Shown: positions 52,046 to 64,000, numbered from the stretch's first letter. The stretch is DNA of 64,000 nt from Maylandia zebra (GCF_041146795.1 NC_135187.1:18944056-19008055), one strand, 5' to 3'. Notes: generated by a model from the letters alone, not told the origin. Numbers and translations are program-made.

Positions 52046-55000
52046 CTTTGTGTGCTCACAGGCTATTTTAATTGGTAATAAACAGACAGGCACACACAAA
52101 TGTGTGATTAACAAGTGAAGCAAAAAGAAGCCACACAAACCAGGCATTAAGTGAACATAAATAATACAAAAGCGTGGCACGCAACAGGCCTCACTCGGAG
52201 TCATTCAGTAGTGTTTATTCAGTGGAACAAAATAGTGTGTGATGTGCTTGTTCGCAAATAAATGCGGTGTCTTTACACTCGGGGCGTATCTCCAGCCTGA
52301 GCCATTTCATGTGGACTGCGCCTCCATTCATGAGCCACATGGAACAAAAGCTGAGGAGGAGGAAAATACAGACATGGAAACATCTACTCATAAACTCAAT
52401 TTCACGCCCCTTTTGTCACTCGCCGCGCTGCCAGGCGTTTTGTGCTCCCCTGAGAAAGAGCCGAGGGCTTTTAGGGGGCTATGTGCGCTAGCTGTTATTG
52501 CCTGTCCCATTCTTTTGCTGGAGATGGCTGAAAAGTTTTGCTTCATCTCAGTGTCACACATTTGGAAGCCCGTGGTTTCACATTCTAGTTTTAGCCACGT
52601 GGCTTCTTCTCCTCCAGTGTAGGAGTGGTGCCAGGGTGAGAAATCACCTCTGAAATATTGGCGCCAAACTTTTGTCAGGCCACCTTGAAGAAAATGGATC
52701 AGTGGAGCTGTGGTCAGAGCAGCAAAACTACACAAAAGTCAGGTGTTATGACTGAGGATAGAAGACTTTATTGTGCTAATGTGCCAGAACAGCCTTGCCT
52801 GCTTCCCACTCTCCAGATGTCATCACTTAAAGCAAAAATTCAAACTTGAGAGCAGGCAGAAAGCTCACCTGTGACAGCAGAGCTAATCTGTTAATGGCAC
52901 TCCTACTTTACTTTGTTTCTGGACTCAGCTCGAAGCAGCCCACAAATAGCAGATCGATAAATAATTAATAATAGAAATAATAGCTTTACACCTGCAGCTG
53001 TTTAGCATCACTGACTCACAGACAAACACTGAGGCTGTCATGGCAACTGAGGTATGTAATATTATGTTAAGTGGACCGATGCTGAGGCTTTCAGCCTCGT
53101 TTGTGGCTGTCAACCTGTTTAATTGCATGCTGGAAAGGAATCTTGTGACCCCAGCTGGGCCTTGAGCACAGACAGCCAAGCACAACGGGCTCCGTTATGA
53201 AATTAGAGGCTTTTAAAGGAGTTAATTGACTCGAGTATATGGGGAGGCGATACAGCCAAGCACGAGGGGGCAGACAAATGTGCAAACACTAATCTAGAGA
53301 ACTGAATTATAGGACGTTTTAATTCCACGATAAGCCGAGCCGAGACTAAAACACCTCCGGTCTTCAACAGAGATCGATGAAAGCACTCTTTAACAGTTTG
53401 CTTGCGATGAACTCGAGGCAGTAACCCACCTCTCTGCCCATTTTCAGCTTTCTTTTCCTCCACTGCGCCTTTTTATTTTATATTTTTTTGAGAGCACACA
53501 CAGGCACCCATCAGCTCACCTCTCTTTTTGATTGGTCGCCATAACAACATCACCATGGCAATCAGCGGCATTGACTTGGATTCTATTTATGCGATGATGT
53601 CAGCTGATGTGGAAATATCAGTGTGTGCTCTTTGCTGACAGATGCGGGATGATGCAGGAATGTAGGCCGTCACACACACTCACGCCCAGACGTTGTTTTC
53701 ACGTCGTGCACATTTGTAGCTGTGAACCCACACAGTAAGGCGCGAAAAAAAATCTGCAACAGGTGCAAGTTGTGTATTTAATGCGTTTTTAAGCATGCCC
53801 ACATGATGCTGCTATTCAGTGAAAAGCATGTAAGTGGGTGACATGCATTCAAACCACTTTATCTCTTCTTTTGCTCATTCAGGTTCAGTCTTGCTGAATG
53901 GCACTTGTACATGTGGAGGCACTAAAAGGCTAAACCTCTGATTAGTGCATGACCTTGTCTGCCACCTGCACAACAGCAAACTAGCATGCATTTCTGTATT
54001 TGAATCTCCCCCCCAAAGATAACTAAAAGTCTTCCTTAATGAGTCTAAACATCCTGCTGAATAAACATTAAAAAAAAAAACTGCTGTCACTCTACTGCAA
54101 GCATTGCTGCTTTTCTTGATTCAAAAGCTGACAATTTATTTTTCAAGTCATGTGCATGCGTGTGTGTGTTTGGAGTACTTTAGATGTGAGGAAGTGAAAA
54201 AAATCCATTTTTAAAAATGGCTACAGAGGACAGCTGGGGGTTTTTGTTCTGTTTTGTTTTCTCTTTAGATGAAATGTAAATATGAGTGGGATTGTGTTAT
54301 GATTGTAGGACTTATATCACTGCTGATCATGCGTATAAACAAACAAATACAGGAAGCGGATATAAACAAGTGAAAATGAGCTCTGGACAGGCAGAAACCA
54401 AGTGAGAGACACAATTTGCGAAAGTGGGATTTGGAGAGCAGAAGAGAAACTGCAAGGCAACAGAAATGAGAGTTAAAGGTCATAAGAAAAACATAGTTTA
54501 CAACCCAAACCGTACAGATTTGATGCTCCGACTTAAAACTCCAAGATTTCCCTGCGAAACAAAGTGCTGCAGGGATGGAGAGGGGGGCATCGTAAGCCGG
54601 AGATAAACAGATCCATGTTGGGGTCAGAGGTGCCATTGCACTTATCACTTTAGCATATATACGAGTCCTGGTTTAAGACACACTTTTTACAACTTACACA
54701 TGTCTAGTAGCATGCGAGTAATAGCCACCACATGTTTGTGCTAAATCCATTTCTTTCCAACCATGATGAGAGCCTTACTTTCAAGGTTGGGTCAGAAACA
54801 CACTGACACACTAGGAAAAAATTGGAACAATCAGCAGAAGGAAATGCTGCTTCACTGTTCAGCCCTCTTCATTCAGAAAAAATAAAGGAACCTGTATTTT
54901 TTTATTTTATTTATTTTTTAAAAGAGATTTAGTAAGTATAAACCTTCCTTATAGGCATGGGATGAAGCAAAATTTACAGGTTTGGTGACCAGGCTTTCAA

Positions 55001-55794
55001 CCTGTGCAGCTTGCTCAGCCTGTGTGGATTATTACACCAGATGTCTTTCCTCAGCCTATAAAATATCCCCATTCACAAGGTATAATTAAACATTTACTGC
55101 CTGGTGCAGAGCCTTCCTATCATATTTTCACGAGAGAAGCTTAATAAAAGCATTTGTGGTCATTTCACTGTAGCAAAATCATCTCCGGCAGAGAAGTCTT
55201 GCTTGGGGACACAGCATGCACGCAGCACACACGCACGCTCATACCACAGCAAAGGCTCCTCATGCACATCTGTGAACCAGAGATAGAGCACTATCTGTCC
55301 AGAATGTCATTAACTACCACCGCTGTAGATTTATATTCACTCAGTTGTGCCATATGAGCTTGTACAATTACATCCATAGTCTGGAGATCTTCTGCGAGTG
55401 GACACGTTGACATAAAATTACCAAGTCTGGGGAAAATGTAAATTAATACCCCACATCATAGGCAGCAAAGGTTGCTAACTTAATATAATGAACGTAAATG
55501 TGATGCATAGTAAGAGATGAGACAGGAGTATGAGACATGTAGGCGTTACTAAATGAATGAGAGGGGGAACAAATGTATTTCACTATAGTACCCTCGGGCT
55601 GTGGTTTCAACTTGTAACATCGGCAGTGCCATCTACAGGTTGAGAGGAGACATAGCACCTTCAAAGACCATCTCAGGACTATCATTGGGCAAGATCTGAA
55701 AACCAATCGTGCTGGTGTGACACCATCTCTCTGCCACTTGGGGAAAAACTACTACTTGACCTATACCTCAAACCTGGAGTTTTGTATATTATAT
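51261..55794. other. Intergenic region between znf385d and rab25
   Basis: No recognisable coding exon. It contains a CA/GA compound microsatellite (51992-52046). The many 60-130 codon frames lack recognisable domains. The ancestral linkage junction between the znf385d and rab25 blocks probably lies here. Confidence 0.5.
51992..52046. repeat. (CA)n(GA)n compound microsatellite
   Basis: About 14 CA units pass directly into about 13 GA units. Confidence 0.95.
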
Positions 55795-56025
55795 TAATCT
55801 CGCCAAGCACTCCAGGTTCCTCCTGCAGTCCAAAGACATCCATGAGTTTAGGTTAACCGGGGGTCCTAAATTAACCATAGAACGTGAGAGTGAATTATTT
55901 TATCTATATCTCTGCATTACCCTGGGACAGGCTGACAGATTGTCCAAGGTGTACCCTGCCTCTTGCTTCGTGACAACTAATATAATCTAGAGCACCCTGA
56001 AATGATTAGAAAATCAATGGACATA
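55795..56025 (+). repeat. Dispersed fish retroposon 3' fragment
   Basis: AGTCCAAAGACATCCATGAG, CTAAATTAACCATAG, CCTGGGACAGGCTGACAGAT, GTGTACCCTGCCTC and a closing AGAAAATCAATGGA follow, in order, a very common fish retroposon tail that usually ends in (ATGGATGG). It directly abuts the Tc1-like remnant to its right. The family is recalled, not searched. Confidence 0.68.
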
Positions 56026-56029
56026 ATTC

Positions 56030-57125
56030 ATACTGGTCTATTTCTGAAAATGCTGATCTACTGGATTTTCCTACACAACCATTTCTAGGATTCACAGAAA
56101 ATGGAATTACAGCGAGAAAATATCCAGTGAGCAGCAGGTCTCTGGGTGCAAATGTCTTGTTGATGGCAGAGAAGAATGGCCAGACTGCTTCAAGCTGATA
56201 GGATGTAATAGTAACTCAAATAACCACTCATTACAACCAAGCAGAAATGCATAAAACATTGAAGCAGATGGGCTACAGCAGCAGAAGACCACACTTGGTG
56301 CCACTTCTGTCAACTAAGAACAGGAAACTGAGCCTAAAACTCACACAGACAAAAATTAGACAACAGAAAATTGAAAAACCTTGCCTGATCTGACAAGTCT
56401 TGATTTCTGCTGCGTCAGTCAGATGGTAGGATCAAAATTTGCATGGCTCCATCCTGCAATGTTGTGGTGCAAGGTTATTAAAGTTAATTTAAAATAGGCT
56501 AAAAACTGAAACATTTTGTGACCTGGGAAAACTAACTAACTAAAATAACACATATATAGAGAAAGGAAATGTTCTTACCTTTGGTACCTGTTAATTAAGC
56601 AAAAATGTATTATTAACCTGCCTGATGACACATGATAAATGTGTTTATTGAGACTTGTGAGATGTTTACAAGACTGTTAGTCATCTGCTTTCAAAGCATT
56701 GTGTTGTTATTGGAATACCAATATCTTGCCTCAGACAATAATAACCATAAAAGACTAAAACTAACACTGAAACTAATGAAAACTAAACTAAAACTAAATC
56801 TTTTCCAACAATAAAATCTAAACTGAAACAAGAAAGTACACTCTGTAACCTAGCTGAAACTAAAATAAACAACAAAAAATTAAATAAAACTACTTAGAAA
56901 ACACAAAACTTTAATAACTCTGGTGTGGGGGATATTCTCTTGGCACACTTTGAGACCCTTATCACCAACTGAGCATTGTTTAAACACCACAGCCTGCAGG
57001 AGTACTGTTCCTGACCATGCCCACCCCTTCATGACCACAGCTTACCCATCGTCTGACGCCTTCCTCCAGCAGGATAATGCACCATGTCACAAAACTCTAA
57101 TCATCTCACACCAGTTTATTGAACA
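56030..57125 (+). pseudogene. Decayed Tc1-like transposon (family A) with a nested insertion
   Basis: Order of landmarks: GCTGATCTACTGGATTTTCC (56051), AGAAAATATCCAGTGAGCAG (56115), GAAGCAGATGGGCTACAGCA (56262), then an inserted block (56474-56918), then GTGTGGGGGATATTCTCTTG (56923) and CAGCAGGATAATGCACCATG (57067). The last encodes QQDNAPCHK, the second Asp region of the DDE transposase. The frame carries several stops and small indels, and the C-terminal third and right terminal repeat are not recognised. It cannot encode active transposase. Confidence 0.75.
56474..56918. mobile_element. MITE-like insertion with 12-bp perfect terminal inverted repeats
   Basis: The left end GTTATTAAAGTT (56474-56485) is the exact inverted complement of the right end AACTTTAATAAC (56907-56918). 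The 445-bp interior is rich in ACTAAAACTAA-type motifs and has no coding potential. It splits the Tc1-like copy between GTTGTGGTGCAAG and TCTGGTGTGGGG. The target duplication is unclear. Confidence 0.7.
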
Positions 57126-57896
57126 AATCAACAGTGACTTTTGGTTTCAAGTAGGACAACCTGCTCCTTACATTGATTTTGATGCTCTTTTTATTACCTT
57201 ACTTCTACTTCAGTGTTTGTCAGAAAGCAGTGAAGACAAACTTACCCCACTTCAGTCCCACCCCCCAAAAGTCATATATCTAACAACACATGTGATTGGT
57301 CCTAAAATAGCATTAACTATGATGATGTAGGAATACCATCGGTCTCACTGATCCCTCATTTAACTCCACCAATACAATTTTTTAAAGATTAACTTATCTA
57401 ACAGCATATGAATTGATTCAAACTGGACCAGTCTTATTCAGCTAGTGTGTTAACACTATAACTTTATTTATTTCACCTCCTTTTATCTCCTATTTCCACA
57501 TAGCTCGAGTCTCATGGAGATGTTTCATGACTTTTTGTTGCAAGTACAAGCAAATAGAAGAAGCATAAATAACTTATTCCAAGACGTTCCCTCTGGATTC
57601 CTTTATAAAAGCAATAAAAAATTACAAAGTATTTCTAGAAACATAAAGGAAAAAATGTCATCTAATGCAGAAATTGCCCGTCAGCCATCAAAAGAAATAT
57701 GTATAAAACATGAAAGTGAATTACCATTTGCAACACTTATTCAGTAAATTAGATACTGTACAGATGGTATACTGAAAGACGCCTGAACACTGAGAGCTCA
57801 GTGTCAAGCAGAAGCCTCGCTTGAATGACAGTCAAGCATGGTGATGCTTCAGTATGTACACAGCAGATCTTTCTGGGGAGGTGCCGCAGTCTGTTA
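57126..57896. other. rab25 3' flank
   Basis: No recognised gene; a 77-codon frame at 57514 is unrecognised. A minus-strand AATAAA at 57463-57468 is a candidate rab25 polyadenylation signal about 430 bases after its stop. Confidence 0.4.
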
Positions 57897-59557
57897 TTAG
57901 CTCCTGCAGCAGCCTTTGCGCTCCTCCTGTGCCTCGCTGCTTGGCCCAAGGGGGCTGGAGAGGGTCACAGCACTGATGGAGCCACGGGTCACCTCTCTGC
58001 TGGCCACCTTCTTATGGATCGCTGGAGAAAACGGAGACGAAGAAGATTGGCAATCAACACAGACACAAGTCCAAGTGAGGGTGTGAATGCTCTTTCTGGG
58101 CACCTTTACCTGTGAGAACTTCACTGAAAGCTGCTTCAACATTGGTGGAGCCCAACGCTGATGTCTCCATGAACATCAGACCTTTCTTTTCTGAATCGCA
58201 CCGGGGTTTGAAAAACAAAAAAACATTAATACAGAGCAAAATGTATTTAGCAGTGAAAACACCATTTATGAGAATTTTTGCAAAACATAGAAATAAAATC
58301 AGTCTCATATATTAGAAATATTCCAAAACAACATTAAAGAAATAACTATACAACACTACTTAACTTACCTGCAAAGTCTCTGGCCTCATCTGTGGGTACA
58401 GTCCTGAGAGTGTCCAGATCGCTTTTGTTTCCCACCAGCATGACCACAATATGAGGGTCTGCGTGGTCGTACAGCTCCTTCAGCCATCTCTCTGCGCTCT
58501 CATAGGTCAAGTGCTTGCTAATGTCATAGACCAGCAGCGCTCCAACTGCTCCCCTGTAATACCTGAGGAGGAACACACATGGGCTGGGTGTTACATTCAA
58601 ACAGGAAACAATTCCTTTAAGTAGGTGTTGTGCATGAAAGAGGTGTGACCGTTAATTAAACACAGTGCAATCAGTGTTACTTAAACTGGCAAACATGTGT
58701 GAGCCAACACTGATAATCTCATAATTCCCACCTCAATTGTGTCTGTTACTCATTCGTAAATGGTGTGTGTGCTTATGTGTGTGTACCCACGCTGAGGTGA
58801 TAGCTCTGTAGCGCTCCAGGCCAGCCGTGTCCCAGATTTGAGCTTTGATGGTGAGGTTATCAATCTGCACGGTCCGTGTGCTGAACTCGACACCGATGGT
58901 GGTACGGCTGTCATGGGCGAACTCATTCTTGGTGAAGCGAGACAGAAGGTTGCTCTTTCCTACGCCAGACTCTCCGATCAAAACCACTAAACAAACACAC
59001 ACAACAGGTATTGAAATGGCTCTTAATCCTTTATTTGATTAAAAAACTAGATACCAATAACACTGAGTATTAGAACAAATCAAGGATAAACCTATCTCAT
59101 GGTAACTTGCTGAAACATATTCTTTTATATCCAGACTTTCTGTCACCCTCAAAAGATACTAGACACTATGACACCACACAGACGTGGCACATCTCCCCTG
59201 GGGCTGATTTCACTTTGGAATGGATGGAAGTTTATTTTAATAAGGAACATGCACATTATCATGAGGCTCTTTGTAAGATTATAACGTGTAGATTATATGT
59301 TTCTACAATAGGTCAAAGGTTAAATGGTTTACAGCCGAATGGATACAGAGCGATCACTTCCTACTTTCCCTGCTCTATTCACTTCCTTGGAAATAGCAGC
59401 AGGCAGCTACAGCCGGAGTTGTACCTGCCAGCTTCATTGTCTACAAATACGCAATAATACACAGAGAAAAAGACATTCATGTCTTCCTACACAATCACAG
59501 CTTAAGCAAACATGACTCACCTTTAAAGACAAAATTGTACGAATCATCAGACCCCAT
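57897..59557 (-). CDS. rab25: Ras-related small GTPase Rab25, complete, 5 exons
   Basis: Rab11-subfamily GTPase that directs apical recycling endosome traffic in epithelia. Coding exons in transcript order: 59557-59521, 58986-58791, 58562-58369, 58190-58110 and 58021-57897. They join in frame into 210 residues (human 213). The start [12 protein letters not shown] matches Rab25. Motifs: P-loop GESGVGKS (residues 17-24), switch I with TTIGVEF (41-47), switch [11 protein letters not shown] with Leu69, guanine-binding NKSD and ETSAL. Rab11A/B have Gln at the position of Leu69; Leu there is the Rab25 hallmark. The C-terminus ends in GCCRS, a double-Cys prenylation site for membrane attachment. ubqln4 follows on the same strand, as in human 1q22. 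Fish may have a and b copies; I cannot tell which this is. Confidence 0.95.
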
Positions 59558-60199
59558 GCTGCACTCAGAGGCGAACGGTTCCTGCTTTGCTAAGTAAATA
59601 TCCTGAAGGCACTTTAAATATTAGCTCCCAAAGTAGAGTTTAAAAAAGAAAGAAAAACAGAAAGAAAGAAAAAAAATCCAGCCTCAGTCCTGAGTCTCTC
59701 TCTCCGATGTGGAGAGAGAGCAAAGGTGAAGAAAAGAATGGAAAGAAAAAAGGGAACTGGTTGAGCCGCTTGCTTCTTTATCTACGCATAGTGGGTAGCT
59801 TCAGATTGAGGGCAGGCAGTCCTGAGCTCTCATCAGCTGACACCCAAAGGAGGGCTGGAGGGAGGAGAGCAGGTGGAACAGGTAGAACCACTGGCAGGTA
59901 GTCATGAAGCGTCTCCACCCTCTGCTGCTCTATTCACGCACTGATTCTGATCATTTGTGGTGTGACCTCACTTAAAAGGTGGTTTCTGTGTGCAAACACA
60001 CGTCATCATTCCCCACCTTTCTGATCATTAAACTTGGAGTTAAGAGTGCTTTATAGTGTACTAACTATTATGTAACACACTGCTTAAACAGAATTTAATA
60101 AGCATATAGCAATAAGTCAGTTAAACTTCTGGGATATTTAACTGATCAGTTAAGTAGCAGCGGGGATTGTTATTCAGTTTCAGCTGCTTTAGTGTTGAT
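59558..60199. promoter_or_regulatory. rab25 upstream region
   Basis: Upstream of the rab25 start the sequence is A/G-rich near 59640-59760 and then mixed. A promoter must lie here or just beyond, but no TATA box or known factor site stands out. Confidence 0.3.
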
Positions 60200-61220
60200 G
60201 AGATTAACAACAGATGCACTAGAGAGGCAACAGTGACAGTTGTCCCTCATCTAGTTTTGCATTTGACAGTGTAAATATCTCTGACCGAACGATCAGAAAC
60301 AGACTTCATGAGGGTGACTGAGGGTTCTCTATGGACTGCGGAGCCGGAGCCCAGCTGGCATTTAGTGTAGAAAACCAGAATTGCCAAGTATACCACTCGT
60401 GAATTGTGCTTATCACCGATCAGAGCAGGTTCACCCTGACAGACCAGCTGGAGAAGCTGTGACAAACTTTGTTTCCTGTAACAATGTTTAGCACGACCAG
60501 TTTGGTGGTGGGTCAGTGATGTTCTAGGGAGGCATATTCATGGAGGGACAAAGGCTGACTGCCATTAGGTATCAGGAGAAAGTCCTTGGACCTGCCATCT
60601 GACCCTACACTGATGCAGTGGGTCCTGGATTTCTCCTGGTGCACAATACTTGGCCTCATGTGGCGAGAGTACACAGGAAATGGGAAATGGCCTGTATTTG
60701 TATAGCACTTTTTACTAGTCCCGCCTAGGGACCCCAAAGCGCTTTACACACCCAGTCATCCACCCATTCACACACTGATGGAGGCAGCTACAGTTGTAGC
60801 CACAGCTGCCCTGGGGCAGACTGACAGAAGCGAGGCTGCCATATCGCGCCATCGGCCCTTCTGGCCAACACCAGTAGGCGGTAGGTGAAGTCTTGCCCAA
60901 GGACACAACGACCGAGCCGGGGCTCGAACCGGCAACCTTCCAATTACAAGGCGAACTCCCAACTCTTGAGCCACGATCGCCTCTGGGATGTATGAACTGG
61001 TATCAGTGACCCCACCCACATTTTCTTGACCCAAATCCAATAAAACACCTCTTGGACATTATTATCATCATTATTATTATTATTTCAGTCCGTCTGACAC
61101 CATCAGGTTGCACCTCATTCTCCAGATCATGGATGCCCAGATCTAGATCCGAGAGGAGACCATCCAGTCTCATTAGGAGCCTACCCTGACATTGCATTTG
61201 CAGTATGCATACCTGATAAA
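60200..61220 (+). pseudogene. Decayed Tc1-like transposon (family C) split by a SINE
   Basis: TTTGGTGGTGGGTCAGTGATGTTCTAGGGAGG (around 60500) translates as FGGGSVMF then a stop, and LTAIRYQEKVLGP and VGPGFLLVHN follow. These are the central motifs of a Tc1/mariner-type DDE transposase. After the SINE the frame resumes as DPNPIKHLLDI and, further on, SLIRSLP, the usual DPNPIEHLWD and IRSMP motifs. Stops and an (ATT)n patch break it. It is inactive. The boundaries are approximate. Confidence 0.72.
60673..60981 (-). mobile_element. tRNA-derived SINE inserted in the Tc1-like copy
   Basis: On the minus strand the head reads GGCGATCGTGGCTCAAGAG. It has an A-box-like TGGCTCAAGAGTTGG (60973-60959) and a B-box GGTTCGAGCCC (60930-60920), the internal RNA polymerase III promoter of a tRNA. 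The body continues to AAAGCGCTTTGGGGTCCC, and the 3' end TATACAAATACAGGCC resembles a LINE-type tail. No clear target duplication was found. It interrupts the Tc1-like transposase between LLVHN...RV and DPNPIKH. Confidence 0.75.
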
Positions 61221-63355
61221 CTGAAGCTTTGGTCAAATTGACTAGTCTGCCACATCTTTTTTTCACTTGTGTCTTTAAATTTAGCCACCTGTAGGCTAAT
61301 AATTACTATTTCCTTTAAAATATCTGGCATCCTTTCATTCCTAACCAATTACCCAGTCTATATCAATGTAGATATCAAGCATTTCCTTTTTTTTCTTCAT
61401 AGATCTGATGTGTTCAAAATGTTCCTTTACGTTTTTTTAAAGTATATTTTAATTATCGTGATTAGCAGAACACAGCTACAATCGATCCTATATGAATACA
61501 AACCAGGAAACACAGTTCAGGCTCACACAGTAATTCATAACTCAGCACTCTATAAGAAGATAGCGTGTTATTGTTATAGTGACATGTTTGTCTTACAGAC
61601 TATTTGTGACTGTATAAAATCTGAATTACCACGTTATTTTTGTAAGAAATACAATATTTGAATCAATAGAAAAGATAAAAATAATATACAGTAAGTTCAT
61701 TTTTGACAAGACATTTCCTTACAAATAGTGAAAATATTGATTTTAACTGACTAAATTAATATCAGAGATGAAAACACTTCCTGGAACTTTTAAGCATCAT
61801 TAATAGTAATCTGTGTACTTTTCTGCAAGCTTCCAAGGTATTTAAAATTAAAATATTTAAAATATCATCCAATTAGTGGTACCAAACTAAAACCTTAAAG
61901 GATGGCCAACTGTGTTTAAAAACAAAAAAAAAATAAAAAATAAAAAAACCCTCCAAAAGTAGATTTAATCTTACAGATTTCAACATTTCACATTTAACAA
62001 AAAAACAGAAACAAAGTTCAATGACTTCATACAAATTAACTTTCATAATCAACTGACACATGTGTGGGCTGTTTTTAAATCATGTTTTATTTTTTTAGTA
62101 CAGTACTGTTAAAAGTTAGTTCCAACATGTTCAATTCGGAGATGGATTTTCTTTTTTTCCAGCTGAGGTCAACAGACAAAGCAAAGCTATAGCAGCAGTT
62201 GCCAAGGTTACCACAACTACATTGCTGAGAATTTCAAAAGGAAAAAAATAAAATAAAACAACCTAGGCTTGATTTGAGAAATTTATGATGCCACTGTACC
62301 AGAGTTGTTTGTAAAGCCATTCCATCGTTCATTTTTCGTTAATCATTTGATTTCCATTTTATTTTGATGAGACAAATCACCTCTAGGTACTAACTGCACC
62401 TTGAAAGAGAAATTAAAATGAAGAATAAGATTAAAACGAAAGGAAAACTTGTTTCATTCTTATTCATTCTAACTGCGCCCTCTGCTTCAGAGACGCTGCG
62501 ATGTGATATCTGATTATGGCTAAAGTTCTGGATGGTGCGTGAAATTTTCTTAGTTGGGGCAGGGTCCTCAATAACCCACTGAGTGAGGCAATTCACTGAT
62601 GATAGGGCAGTGGAAGACAGCAGGCACAGCAATGGTGCCTCAGTGGGGAAAAGCCACTGCACCTGTGAGTGGGCACTTTTATCTTGAATGACGTATTATG
62701 TCATGTTATTAAGAGCTTGCAATAAATAGTGAAAGCTGTTGGGGAACGACAGCCATTTAAGTAGAATCTTTAGAACAAGGAAAGGAGGAAATAAGGTGGA
62801 TCATCTGCGTGGACAAGCTACCTTCCTGCTAACACTCAGGTTTGCCACCTGTAATCAGAAAATCTTCATTTATCAATTTGCTAGTTAAATACCAGCAAAC
62901 CTCACAGTAGCCATGTAGGAAAAAGAGCCAGATGCCAATCACATCACGTGGGTTCAATTTGTATCATGAAAATGTTAACCTGTAGCACTCTACTCCAGTT
63001 TTACATGAAGAAAACAATATATAGTGAAAATGGTAGGGAATCCCTTTCCAGGAGAGATTTTCACTCTTATTCTCTGCACCAGAATACCCTTTACGGTAAG
63101 AGTGGTTCAGTCCAACTCTACGGCAGCACTCTTGACAGAGATCTGGTTGGATGGTGGCAAAGAGTGAAAGTATGGGAAATGGGGCATGATCTGAGAACAG
63201 ATGTAGAGTGAAGGTCTTATAGATCCTGCCCACGTTCGTTCCGTTAAGTTGGGGACAATACACTGAAATTTATTTTGGTTCTCTGTAGATGCTGGGTGTT
63301 TTTGTGAGTTAGGTATGTATGCGCATGTCTGTGTATCACTAGGTACTGTATGTCT
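61221..63355. other. Intergenic region and ubiquilin 3' UTR
   Basis: AT-rich. A 130-codon plus-strand frame at 61269 has no recognised domain. The part nearest 63355 is presumably the ubiquilin 3' UTR; a minus-strand AATAAA at 63269-63274 is one possible end. Confidence 0.4.
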
Positions 63356-63508
<153 letters not shown>

Positions 63509-63629
63509 CTACAACGACAAAATGAGATGCGAGACAAATTATACTAGTACCATACTGTGACCATGTCCATTCCCCCCCCTTTTTTTCTGTAAAGCAGTCA
63601 TTTCATCTGAGAGCACACATGTTCACAAA

Positions 63630-64000
63630 TTGTACAGTATTGTGCAAAAGTCTTGAGCCACCATTTCTTTATATTTTGCTTAGCCACTTTTCTGTCCTTT
63701 TAAAAAGCGTCCTCAAGAAGGCTTTTTGAAGGCCTTTCAATGTTTTTCTTTGGCTGATTTTCCACTCATTTCAGTCCAGTCCTTTTACCTGACCATTTTC
63801 ACAGGAATGTTATTTGACCACTTAACACAGGCTGATAAATCATCCACCCAAAGATAACAACCTAACTCAAGTGTTCCACCTAGTTATGTTTATGTATGTG
63901 ACTAGAGAGCTAGAGACCAGTGAAACAAAGCAGCACTTGATGACAAAAAAGTTCAGGATATCCTCAACTCATCACACTATTGCTGTCATTTGCCAGAAGT
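63630..64000. mobile_element. Probable Tc1-like transposon fragment at the right edge
   Basis: ACAGTATTGTGCAAAAGTCTTGAGCCACC resembles the terminal repeat of a fish/amphibian Tc1-like family (usual form ...GTGCAAAAGTCTTAGGCAC). The following 340 bases have no recognised exon and may be its interior. The right end is outside the window. It lies in the last ubiquilin intron. Confidence 0.45.

Noticed and set aside
61269-61661. 130-codon plus-strand frame
   Set aside because: AT-rich, biased to Phe/Ile/Tyr/Lys as expected by chance; no domain recognised.

Overview
This is vertebrate nuclear DNA, almost certainly from a percomorph teleost fish. Genes are split into many GT-AG exons, the introns and gaps are AT-rich, microsatellites are frequent, and the repeats are of types typical of fish (Tc1-like, hAT and PIF/Harbinger DNA transposons, L2-like and other LINE tails, a tRNA-derived SINE, a Ty3/Gypsy LTR element). 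Gene names come from my recognition of protein sequence; no database was searched.

Layout. Bases 1-2328 hold no recognised gene; paired AATAAA signals near 1650 suggest the 3' end of an upstream plus-strand transcript. 2329-9778 (+) is a complete 18-exon kat2b (PCAF) gene encoding 792 residues. 11583-15136 (-) is a complete 9-exon sgo1 (shugoshin 1) gene encoding 657 residues, tail to tail with kat2b. 21005-51062 (-) is a complete 8-exon znf385d gene encoding 390 residues, spread over 30 kb. Its introns contain most of the mobile DNA. 57897-59557 (-) is a complete 5-exon rab25 gene encoding 210 residues. 63356-63508 (-) is the last coding exon of a ubiquilin, most like ubqln4; the rest lies beyond the window. 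All exon sets join in frame with consistent phases.

The main accessory feature is a full-length Ty3/Gypsy retrotransposon at 21799-30491. It lies in the znf385d intron that splits the third zinc finger, antisense to the gene. It has LTRs of 916 and 915 bp that seem to differ by one T, TGTAAC/GTTACA termini, a 4-bp target duplication (CTTG), a tRNA-His-type primer site, and open gag and pol frames. Each LTR carries a leader exon, an intron and a second exon, followed by a second copy of the same two exons joined exactly as if spliced. This intron-bearing LTR with a processed copy of its own leader is the most unusual observation here.

Other mobile DNA: a LINE fragment with a 12-bp target duplication (38522-39440), a hAT element with an 8-bp target duplication (41042-42059), decayed Tc1-like elements near 31.3, 35.5, 56.0, 60.2 and 63.6 kb (two carrying nested insertions), a Harbinger transposase remnant (46.3 kb), L2-like tails (5.4 and 49.5 kb), and a broken two-exon gene-family fragment near 43.7-44.3 kb.

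The cellular genes do not form a pathway. kat2b, sgo1 and znf385d reproduce the human 3p24 neighbourhood, whereas rab25 and ubqln4 reproduce human 1q22, so an evolutionary junction between two ancestral linkage blocks probably lies between about 51.1 and 57.9 kb.
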